A DNA stretch of 64,000 nt from Abelmoschus esculentus (lineage: Eukaryota; Streptophyta; Magnoliopsida; Malvales; Malvaceae), in assembly GCA_035048815.1 (NCBI GenBank), contig JAUCBN010000003.1, positions 25,590,001-25,654,000 of the forward strand. The letters are read 5' to 3'. The notes below the pieces were generated by a model, which ran no database searches, was not told where the DNA came from, and saw nothing but the letters and a program-made list of their open reading frames with translations. The position numbers were made by a program, and so were the translations under genes. Positions 47,420-56,918 of the stretch are shown one piece after another. Numbering within the stretch: the first letter of the stretch is position 1; every line of letters begins with the position of its first letter.

Positions 47420-48483
47420 TGTAATCACTGATTTTTAATCGGATTTTAGTATTTGTAGTATTATTGTAGTAATCATATTATTAATAAAAAGAGAAGAAAA
47501 AAGAGAGAAAATTAAAAAGAAAGAAGAAGAAGGAAATGAAAGGAAAATTGATATGGGATGGGAATCCCACATTGATGAGAAACCCCACTTCCCTCTCTCC
47601 AAATGCCTATAAAAGGAGGTGAGGGGAAGCTTTTTGAGATGGGAACCAATTGGGTGAGAGTAGTACCCTATGATCCTAATTTGAGAGCTTAGCTCTCCCT
47701 AAATTTTGGGTGGTTCGATTGAGTCTTATTTTTAAGATTCGATCTAGTTAAAAATTTTAGAGGGGTCGTGGTAGATCTCGGTGGGGAGTTCATCGGGGTT
47801 AGCCGTTCATATTTTTAGATATAATTTTTATCTTTGTATTTTGAATATTTTTAATGAAAATAGTTGTTTTTAATTTGTGGTATATTAATATTAATTTATG
47901 TTTATGTTTTAGATTAATATTTATGTATGTTTTAATTTATATTTTATATTAGTATTAAACTTGTTAGATTAATGTTTTCTGTATTTATTTTTTATGTGAT
48001 ATATTTAATTTATTTGCTTAAGTTGCATGGATTAATATTTAATTTTGTTAATGCGGGCCCTTAAATTCGGGAGTAAGCGAGGCTAGTACCAATAAGGTGG
48101 TAATGGTTCGGACGCTTACCTTCGGATTTAGGTGCTTTAAAATAAATGTGCACGTTTAATTAAAAATTGATTCGATCGTCAAATTAGCCCGAAAAATTTA
48201 ATATTAGTAAAGCGGTAATCAAATAAAGTACCAATTTTTGGGCGGTGTGGGGGTGCTAATCCTTCCCCATCCGTAACCGACTCCCGAACCCCAACTTTTA
48301 AAATCTCTAGTTTTATGGTGTCCGGTCTACCAAAACGGCCGGTGGCGACTCCAATTTTACAAAAATCATTTTGAAACAGAAACCCCCACGTGGAAGACAT
48401 TAATTTTCAAAACAATACATCAAAAATGTTTTCCAACTCAAAAAAGAACATTTTAGCGAAACTCGTTTTTTTAGATCGCTACA
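47420..48483 (+). repeat. 5' LTR of the non-autonomous element
   Basis: It begins TGTAATCACTG and ends GATCGCTACA, 1064 bases. The TATA box TATAAAAGG is at 47608-47616. A GGGA...TCCC stem-loop (about 47556-47573) lies upstream of it. Confidence 0.93.
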
Positions 48484-48485
48484 GA

Positions 48486-48503
48486 TGGCGACTCCTCTGG
48501 GGA
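48486..48503 (+). promoter_or_regulatory. Primer-binding site of the non-autonomous element
   Basis: TGGCGACTCCTCTGGGGA stands two bases inside the 5' LTR, in the exact position of a tRNA primer site. I believe this type corresponds to a tRNA-Arg as in Ogre elements, but I could not check it against tRNA sequences. Confidence 0.65.
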
Positions 48504-48690
48504 AAATTTTGTTTTAAAAACAAAAAGTGAGTCAAGCTTTTAAAATTATTATCGCTTCAAAAATATTAAAGGTTCTAGGCTAAAGTGACGATCAAATTAA
48601 TATTCAATTAAATTTGCGCTTTTATTTTTCCGCATTTAAAATTTACATCTAAACCCGTCATTCTAAGTGGGGGAAAAGGCTAATAAATTC

Positions 48691-48781
48691 GTGGAGATAT
48701 CATTCTCTCGTGTAGGCCCTAGCCGAAGTACCTTCAGGGCTCCACTACCTTATGCTATCGTAAGGATATCGTTCCTTCGTA
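48691..48781 (+). repeat. Two diverged hairpin repeats in the 5' untranslated region
   Basis: GAG-ATATCATT-CTC (48694-48707) is followed by TCGTGTAGGC. AAGG-ATATCGTT-CCTT (48762-48777) is followed by CGTATGGGC. The loops and tails are nearly the same, while the stems differ but pair within each copy, as in the arrays at 53281-54290. Confidence 0.7.
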
Positions 48782-49337
48782 TGGGCATAAGTGAACGGGT
48801 CCCCCTGAATTGAACCCGGTCAAGATGAGCCTATAATGGGTGATGATCGGGGGTCTTGCTACTCTTAGTAGAGGATAGCTCGGACAATTCGAGTCCCCTT
48901 TTAGCACCAACACTGCATGTAAAGAACTAGATTACCCGCCCCATTAGAGCCATGCGGATACCCTAAGTGAATTAGACAAGATGTTCAGGACCGATTTTCT
49001 CTATTTACTTTTGCGCAAATTTATTTTTATGAAATTTATTTCTGCGTTTATTATTTTTACCCGATACTAACATGGTTACTTTTGCTTTTATTTTTCTTTT
49101 TGCATGCATTACATCTTGCATTGCATTACAGGGTATTGATCCAAGTGGTTCATCCTACAAAGGAAACATTCACAATGGAAGAGAGGTATCTCAAACCCTC
49201 AACCCTAGTGTTAGAAACCAATCAGAGACATCGATTAAGGGATAAGATTCGGTCAACATCCAGCATACCCCTTTTACCAGACACCGGTTAGAGGATAACC
49301 GAAGATCCCAGAAAATAGTCTGCCAGACGATCAGGTA

Positions 49338-49800
49338 ATGACCATACATTTATTCAGGTCTACATCATTCGGGATTCCAAGAGAACATAAAGGACGTAAC
49401 AGAAAGCCAAAATTTAATCCAAGGGTTATTAGAGACAGAGAACCGATATCATCTCACCGTCTAAAGGTCGACTCAGAATCAGACATCAGTCTACCAAGAA
49501 CAGAAAACCATGAGAGCCTAACCATAGAATGGGTTATTAAGGGGTGCAAAATTGGTGTCATTTTGCCATTCATAGTTCAAGTCAGAATCAGATTTCGTAC
49601 ACCGAGAGCAGGTAATAGTGTTTTATTTTATTCGGGTCAACGAAGAGATGATCGTCGAGAATTCCAAATCGATACAATAAATGTAACAGAAAATCATCAA
49701 AGGTTAACCAACGAAAGGGTTTGTCAAAAATGTAGAACCGATGTATTTCATCATCCGAGGATCAGTCAGAGTCAGGTACAAAACGCTGACCAAAAAAGGT
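49338..49800 (+). repeat. Degenerate tandem repeat of about 270 bases
   Basis: Both halves start with CAGGTAATGACC/GCAGGTAATAGTG, then TTTATTCAGG/TTTATTCGGG, then a GTAACAGAAA segment. The open frame across it (154 codons, plus) has no gag-like motif and I do not call it a gene. Confidence 0.55.
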
Positions 49801-51228
49801 AATGGACCGAATTTCAATCACATCAATGAAGGAATGGTTTTTATCAGACATCAAGAAGAAGAACGAGAGGTTAGTGCCTCACTAGCCTATTTCACGAGGA
49901 TCGAGGTCACCATTCAAGATTATCGGAGATGATTCAGAATGTTGAAAGAAACATATAAGAAAAGAACTGTTACTAGAAGTATCGACACTGCAAGGTTGCT
50001 TAGGTAATATTTGATCAAGACCGTTGCTAGACAATCTCGAAGACCGAAGTTTAAAGGGGTAGTCAGAAACGTGACCAGGTCAACCGAGGAGACAGAAACA
50101 CATGATGCAACAGAGATTCCTATGTCAAGCAAACAACTTAGGGCCATAGGGAATAGGAATTAGGGCTAGTACTTGTGTATAAGATTAGTTTCCCCTAATT
50201 TTGTAATACCCCTCTATTTTCCGTGAAAGTAATCTAGTAGGGTGATTACCAACAGGGATCAATACCTTTAGTTGCATACATTTTGCATCATTTGCATCAT
50301 CTACATCACACATGTTTTCCTATCTCTCTCGATACTAGAGGAAGCAAATGGAAGATCACATAGCAACCTAAAAAGGGGCAAAAATAATTGAAAAATCGTC
50401 TCGAAGACATCGCATAGAAAATCAATGTTCAGATTCCTATGACGTATACCGAATGGTTCCCGATCCTCATCAAAAGCTGTCAACACTTATCCAATCTAAA
50501 TCGAAAAGGACACCTATACACCCGATTATGATGTCAATGTCGCGAGGGAAGCACAAGTCACACGAGCAAGAATTATAGAGCCCTGAAGAACAAGGTCCAA
50601 AGTTTGATTGAAGCCGATAGTTTGAGTTTCGAAGTATGATGATAGAGATGGATCCGGGAGGTTCTGACTTCTCAGTTGAACATTCAAACAGAAAATTTCA
50701 TGCATATTTGTTTAAATTCATTTTTTACATTCTTTAATATTTCATTAATTTTATGGAAGTAGCTCCTACTCTCCTATGTACACATAACAAACATTTTTTA
50801 ACATGCATGTACACATCATTACACACTTGATCCATGAAATTTCAAATATGGTAGCATATTTGCTCCAAACTCAAAGACCGACTATAAGGTTTTTTATATT
50901 CAGGAGAGACTGAATGTTGCGGGGATATTGCAAATGAGAGTTTCTACTAGTCTAGTAAGGCAAACAAAGGAACAAAATGAGCGTATAGATAATGGGCAAC
51001 TCCCATTTTTAGGAAATTTCCTTCTCAGACACTTGTTGATCAAGATCCTGGAATCGAGAGTCGATCTTAAACTTCTATCCCCTGAACACCTTCTCAGGAC
51101 ATCCTTGAATGAGACGAAGAATGACATTCTCTCACCATACCAGAAAAGAAGGGCAAGATCAGACAAATTAGATATTGAAATAGTAAGACTATCAGCAAGA
51201 AATAGTCGAGAGCTAAGACACACGTAAA

Positions 51229-51335
51229 AGAGAGAGAGAGAAAAAAAAAGAAAAAAGAAAAAAGAAAAAAGAAAAAAGAAAAAAGAAAAAAAGAAAAAAG
51301 AAAAAAGAAAGAAAAAGAAAGAAAGAAAGAGAATG
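51229..51335 (+). repeat. GAAAAAA microsatellite
   Basis: A purine run with a unit of about seven bases (GAAAAAA), framed by GAGA and GAAA repeats. It produces an artificial Phe/Leu/Ser-rich open frame on the minus strand (50900-51634). Confidence 0.95.
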
Positions 51336-51529
51336 ACAATCGGAAGGCCGAAACGAGTCTGAATCAAGTAAAAGTGGATTTTGGCAGAGCACAACGTTAG
51401 TAGATCACATAAAGGTGATTGAATCCAAGCAATATCAACAAGATGCACAAAGACAATCGAGTTTAAGCAGTGAATAATCGAAAAATACCTCAATCTGGTG
51501 ACGCATCCAGAAACTTGAAAGAGGAAAAA

Positions 51530-52005
51530 GAAATATGAAGGAAACAATGTTGTACACGCTTCATTCATATCAGACAATTCAGAATCAGAAATCCAGCAGA
51601 AGGAACGAGGTAAAGATGGGAAAAGAATCCTCATTCTAGATACCTCAAGATCTCACAAATTTACAAAGAAATAAATATCGAAGCACATCCGAGATAAGTC
51701 GACCTGAAGATTGCCAATTTCGGGAAAGAGAATGAACTCTAGGGTGAAAACCTAAAAAACAGGTAGTCTAGAGTGACTCAAAAAAATAGAAGTACACATA
51801 TCACAAATACAAATACATTTATTGTACACACTTCATATTCAGATCAAACAATTTAGAAGCAAAAATTCAACCAGAGGAAACGAGGAAAGGAGAAACAAAG
51901 AATCTTCATTTTGAACGCCTCACGATTGCACAGATTTGCACAGAAGCGAATATCGAAGCCATCAAAGATAAATCGGCTTGAAGATTGTCATTTTCGGTGA
52001 AAAAG
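51530..52005 (+). repeat. Two tandem copies of a unit of about 285 bases
   Basis: 51540-51735 and 51826-52005 share, in order, TGTACAC.CTTCAT, CAGA.CAA..CAGAA, GAATC.TCATT, CAAATTTACA/CAGATTTGCACAGA, AATATCGAAGC, and GACCTGAAGATTGCCA/GGCTTGAAGATTGTCA. The copies are well diverged. Confidence 0.75.
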
Positions 52006-53280
52006 AAAAAAGAAAAGGAAAAAGATGAAAGAAAATAGAAAAAAGAAAAATTATATTAGAAATACACATACCAAATACAGAAACCTTTTTACACCGATCA
52101 TGGACTCAGCTCTTACAAGCTTTCAAAGACCATTCTGATCATTCAGTGATGTCCAAACTAAATGAGATTGTCTTCAGACCACACTTCCGCCCAAAGGTTA
52201 ACCTTGCTTCAAGGAACGTCGAACTCCGAAGTGCCTGATCGACACCCAAATGAGGGAAGGATGGGGCAGGTTGAGAAGGTGAGATTATGAGTACCACATA
52301 AGAAAGGGTAGCCACTAGAAAAGGGATTTTCCTTTCGAAAGCCCTATAAGTCTAGAGAGACTACACATTTGTATATATCCCCGCAATAGTCGAGGATCTT
52401 TTAATTATACTCTTCATTAGAGTTTTTCTTTTCTAGATTGGGGCAAATATGTCATTGCATTTGACATTCAAGAAGGCAAATATGTTTTAAATACTTTTTG
52501 CAATGAACTTCTAAATTTCATACAATTTCCAAAATTTTTATTGCATATTGAAATACATGTAAATAAATTCATTTTTCAAGAATTGAAAAAAATTGAGAGT
52601 CAACCTCCAGTGAGGTACCCTGATGAGCACAGAAATAAAATCAGGACACAGAGACGTCCAATCAACCTTCATATCGATCCAGAGATGTCATCAAGAAGGA
52701 CATATTTTGGTTAACGAAGCCTACATGGCCAACCAGATGAGAACCGGGGCATCAAATTTTTGAAACGGAGTCAATAGAAGCATGCATCATTATATACCTA
52801 CTGATAGGTTACATTTGTACATCCACAAACATACATCATACATGCATGCATAATGAAAATGTTTATACATCATTCTTTTTTATAAAAAATCGTCTTACAG
52901 AAAAGACAGATAGCAGTCAAGAAGATGACTCCAACAAAGATTTAGCGCACGTTTGCACCACTCTATAGGACACTCAGTTGAGTATCATCTTCTAACAGAA
53001 AAAAGAAAAGAAGAAAAGATGGACCAAAGAGGTCAATACCACAAACCATCATCCTTGATGAAACTATGACCAGACGGAGAGAACCAGGTCGTCATCATAA
53101 AACGAGAATAAACAGAAGAAGAAGAGGAAAAAAGAAGAAAGAAAAAAGAAAAACATTCTCGAGACGAAACTTGACAGACAGTGAATGTGTCTCTAAAACG
53201 AAAGAGGAACCGAGTACAAAAATCAAGACATTGGGGCAATCCAGAAACCCCAGATGTTTTCAGAAAAAGATTTTTTGGCA

Positions 53281-53640
53281 GTCTCTATAGACGTGAGTCC
53301 CGATTCATAGAAAACATTGGTAGCCTTCCTGGCGTGAGTCCCGAAGAAAAAGTTCTTTTAGCAGCCTTCCTGGTGTGAGTCCCGAAGAAACAAATTTTTT
53401 GGCAGTCTCTATAGACGTGAATCCCGATTCAGAAAAAAGATTGGCAGCCACTTTGGTATGAGTCCCAAAGAAACAGATTTTTGGCAGTCTAATAGACGTG
53501 AGCTCCAATTCAGAGAAAACATTGGCAGCCTTTTAAGGTGTGAGTCCCGATTTAAAAAGAAGATTGACAGCCTATGAAGGCGTGAGTCCCGATTCAAAAA
53601 GAAGATTGAAAGACACTTGGCGTGAGTCCCGAAATGAAAG
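53281..53640 (+). repeat. Tandem array 1: nine 41-base units, each with its own stem-loop
   Basis: The constant GTGAGTCCCGA tail recurs every 40-42 bases (its stem-loop/tail junction at about 53291, 53332, 53373, 53415, 53456, 53496, 53538, 53580 and 53620). Just before it each unit has a small hairpin whose stem differs between units but pairs within the unit: GTCT-CTAT-AGAC, GCC-TTCCT-GGC, CCA-CTT-TGG, GTCT-AAT-AGAC, CCTT-TT-AAGG, GCCT-ATGA-AGGC. Eight of nine units pair (one with a G-T pair); the last (GACACTTGGC) is disrupted. Units of the GTCT type and the GCC type roughly alternate. It lies in the 3' untranslated part of the non-autonomous LTR element. Confidence 0.88.
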
Positions 53641-54290
53641 AAGATTCACAGATAAAGGTTCCATACAAAAGGTACCAACATGATCAAGTTCCACAGAAAG
53701 AATTTGAAGCAGTTCTATACAGAAAGAACTTGCACATATCAAACACAAAAAACTCGAAGCTCTATACAGAAAGAGCTACTAGTGGAAAAGTTCATCCACG
53801 ATGTAGTGGTTTTATATAGGAGAGACCGACGACACCAAATTCAGGAGTCCTATATAGGAGGGATCCCATCTTCATTTTTTTCTCTGAGATTGAAGCTTCA
53901 TATAGGAGAGGCAAACAACTCGAGACTTCAGAGTGAAAGGTTTCATATAGGAGAAACCCTAACTCCGGATCTAGAAGTAAGAGTTCTATATAGGAGGGAC
54001 CTTATTCTACAAGATTCTTCATGACGCGAAAGGTTTTATATAGGAGAGACCGACAGCATGGAAGATCTAGAGTTTCATACAGGAGGAATCCCTATCTTCG
54101 TCATAGTCTGAGTGAAAAGCTCTATACAAGAGGGGCACATAACTCGAAACTTTAGGGTGAAGGTTTTATACAGGAGAAACCAGAACTCATGATCTAGAAA
54201 TGAAAGCTCTATATAGGAAGTGCTTTTGTTTTACAAGATCCGCTCGAAAGGCGAATGGTCATCAGAAGGCGAACAAGTTCGATACAGAAG
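53641..54290 (+). repeat. Tandem array 2: about 13 units with stem-loops around a constant ATAYAGGA loop
   Basis: The loop ATATAGGA or ATACAGRA recurs about every 38-50 bases. The flanking stems vary but remain complementary: AGTTCT/AGAACT (53711), AGCTCT/AGAGCT (53758), GGTTTT/GAGACC (53808 and 54032), GCTTC/GAGGC (53895), GGTTTC/GAAACC (53939), GTTCT/GGGAC (53983), GTTTC/GGAAT (54073), GCTCT/GGGGC (54119), GGTTTT/GAAACC (54166). Many mismatches to Watson-Crick pairing are G-U, allowed in RNA. Sequence between hairpins is less conserved. Confidence 0.88.
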
Positions 54291-54441
54291 AGACTTACGA
54301 GCCTGAAGACTCGGTCAAGGAGGTGGAGAGTTTCAGAAAAACACATCATTCCAAGACCACTAACAGAGAAGTCGGTTAAAAGTGAGCGCTTTTTATCTTT
54401 TCTTTATCCTTGTTTCACAAGAACAAGCAAAGAGGGGCAAC

Positions 54442-55513
54442 TGTAATTACTCATTTTTAATCGGATTTTAGTATTTGTAGTATTATTGTAGTAATCATAT
54501 TATTAATAAAAAGAGAAGAAAAAAGAGAGAAAAATGAAAAAGAAAGAAGAAGAAGGAAATGAGAGGAAAGTTGATGTGGGATGGGAATCCCACATTGATG
54601 AGAAACCCCACTTCCCTCTCTCCAAATGCCTATAAAAGGAGGTGAGGGGAGGCTTTTTGAGATGAGAACCAATTGGGTGAGAGTAGTACCCTATGATCCT
54701 AATTTGAGAGCTTAGCTCTCCCCAAATTTTGGGTGGTTCGATCGGGTCTTATTTTTAAGATTCGATCTAGTTAAAAATTTTGGAGGGGTCGTGGTAGATC
54801 TCGGTGGGGAGTTCATCGGGGTTAGCCGTTCATACTTTTAGGTATAATTTTTATCTTTTTATTTTGAATATTTTTAATGAAAATAGTTGTTTTTAATTTA
54901 TGATATATTAATATTAATTTATGTTTATATTTTAGATTAATATTTATGTATGTTTTAATTTATATTTTATATTAGTATTAAACTTGTTAGATTAATATTT
55001 ATGTTTTATGTATTTATTTTTTATGTGATATATTTAATTTATTTGCTTAAGTTGCATGGATTAATATTTAATTTTGTTAATGCGGGCCCTTAAATTTGGT
55101 CGTAAGCGAGGTCAGTACCAATAAGGTGGTAGTGGTTCGGACGCTTACCTTCGGGTTTAGGTGCTTTAAAATAAATGTGCATGTTTAATTAAAAATTGAT
55201 TCGATCGTCAAATTAGCCCGAAAAATTTAATATTAGTAAAGCGGTAATTAAATAAAGTACCAATTTTTGGGCGGTGTGGGGGGTGTTAATCCTTCCCCAT
55301 CCGTAACCGACTCTCGAACCCCAACTTTTAAAATCTATGGTTTTATGGTGTTCGGTCTACCAAAATGGCCGGTGGCGACTCTAATTTTATAAAAATCATT
55401 TTGAAACAGAAACCCCCACGTGGAAGACATTAATTTTCAAAACGACACATCAAAAATGTTTTCCAACTCGAAAAAGAACATTTTAGCGAAACTCGTTTTT
55501 TTAGATCACTACA
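54442..55513 (+). repeat. 3' LTR of the non-autonomous element
   Basis: It begins TGTAATTACTC and ends GATCACTACA, 1072 bases, with TATA box at 54631-54639. Differences from the 5' LTR are scattered substitutions and a few small insertions, so the insertion is relatively recent. Confidence 0.93.
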
Positions 55514-55714
55514 GTTACAATGTAAGTATTAGTCGTTTCTTGATGCTAGAGACTTCTTTTTATCATCCCAAATAAGCTTCTAGACGTTGGTGATCGTTGG
55601 GATTGATTTGGAGCCGTTTGGAGTTGATTTCAAGGCTTATTTTTGCTTCTGGTATGATGGGTATCAAAACATGTAGAAGCTGTTTTGATATAGCTGCTTT
55701 GGGAAATAATCGTT

Positions 55715-56918
55715 TGTTAGGTGTTGAATTGTATTGTTTTATTAGCCTTTTTACTCTTGTTTATTTCTATACTTAAGCATTTAATTAGTAGTATTTTAAT
55801 ATTTTCATGCATTTTTATTAGTTGTTACCTTATATTCTTAATTTGTTAATTTTGATGGAAAAAGATACTGTTGTGGTTTATTTTTATGTTTTGTAGAAGA
55901 AAATCCTTGATGAAGAGCTATCCATGGAAAGAAATAATGAAAGATGAGGTCAATCAAGAGAAATATAGAAAGCTGGGATGATTGAAGCGAAGAAGGAAAC
56001 AAAAGATTTGAATAAAATATAAATTAGATATATTTTTCCAATTATATTTTATTCTACCATCATTGATCATCAACTTCATATAAGGAGTATGCCGTCCAAA
56101 TCAAAGAGGGAGTATGGATCGAGAGACTTGGAGAGTGAAGCAAGTGACAGTTGTTCTTCATCTTTCTTTTGTTTATTTCGAGTAATGAGAGGAAAGTTTG
56201 TTGGAAACTTTTGCCCAACCATTAACTAATTTTAAGTTGTTTGGGTTATTCTATTGTTATGGATGATTTAGTTTGATTTCTATTTAAATGTGTGGTGTGT
56301 TCTTAATTGAAGTTTGCCTATTCTTGGTACTTGATTTGTTTGCGAGAGAATCGTGAGAGGACCTTGAAAAATGACTTATTTATCCAGATTTGGGAGGATT
56401 AGATTCATGAAATGAATAGGTATGGTTCGATCCAAGTGCGAAAGAATTAATCCGGCTTAGGGATAAGTGCATGATTTCAACGGCTAATAGAAGCTACGCT
56501 TTGCTGAACCTTAAGGATAGTCACCCAAATTGCCTGAGCAATTCCCTCATCGCAATTGCCCAAATAATCTACGAACTGACAACTCGAATAAATGATATAA
56601 GTAATCGATTGAGCCAATTGCCGGAACAAGTTGGGTGGTGCGAGTACCCATTCACGAAGAAGAAATCATTCGACAGTCATTCCATAATTCGGAATAACCC
56701 AGCCTCATTTCTTTTATCGATTATCTCAATTATTTTACTTGCTTATTTATCATTTAAGTTTATTTCAAATCAATCTTCTAAACAATTTTTGTTTTTCATT
56801 ACAGTGCAAGAGGTTAAATTCTAAAAGGCGCACCAATCTCTACGGATACAATACTTTTATACTATAACTTGAACGTGTACACTTGCACGCAATAGCGAAG
56901 TACTTTTTACACGCAACA
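55715..56918 (+). mobile_element. Solo LTR inserted in the older solo LTR
   Basis: The segment TGTTAGGTGTTGAATTG...TACACGCAACA interrupts the LTR of 46948-57378: the pieces on both sides (ending GGGAAATAATCGTT and starting TTGAACCTGCA) rejoin to match 14401-14425 of the other solo LTR. The flanks TCGTT and CCATT are only three of five identical. The body has the CTCTACGGATACAA and ACTTGAACGTGTACACTTGC segments I know from a widespread plant LTR family. The open frame 56471-56824 is a chance reading. Confidence 0.7.

Larger units (their letters stand above)
47420..55513 (+). mobile_element. 8.1-kb non-autonomous LTR retrotransposon (LARD type)
   Basis: LTRs lie at 47420-48483 and 54442-55513 and look very similar. 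GTTAC on both sides (47415-47419 and 55514-55518) is a perfect target-site duplication. The primer-binding-site-like TGGCGACTCCTCTGGGGA starts two bases after the 5' LTR. A polypurine tract (AAGAGGGGCAAC) precedes the 3' LTR. The 6-kb interior has no gag, protease, reverse transcriptase, integrase or RNase H that I can find in any frame, only short open stretches, microsatellites and tandem arrays. Such large elements without genes depend on enzymes from a relative. The primer-site type and the repeat-rich 3' region are reminiscent of the Tat/Ogre lineage of gypsy elements; that placement is inference. Confidence 0.9.

Noticed and set aside
49338..49802. 154-codon open frame on the plus strand inside the non-autonomous LTR element
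   Set aside because: No gag, zinc knuckle or protease motif, it spans a degenerate tandem repeat, and both its ends are inside the repeat.
50900..51634. 244-codon open frame on the minus strand, with a smaller one at 51094-51339
   Set aside because: It is produced by the GAAAAAA microsatellite and purine-rich DNA around it; the translation is a Phe/Leu/Ser run without any domain.
53281..54290. CRISPR-like look of regularly spaced short repeats
   Set aside because: Plant DNA inside an LTR element; no identical direct repeats with unique spacers and no cas genes. The regularity is due to degenerate tandem units.
56471..56824. 117-codon open frame on the plus strand
   Set aside because: It lies within the solo LTR 55715-56918 and has no recognisable domain.
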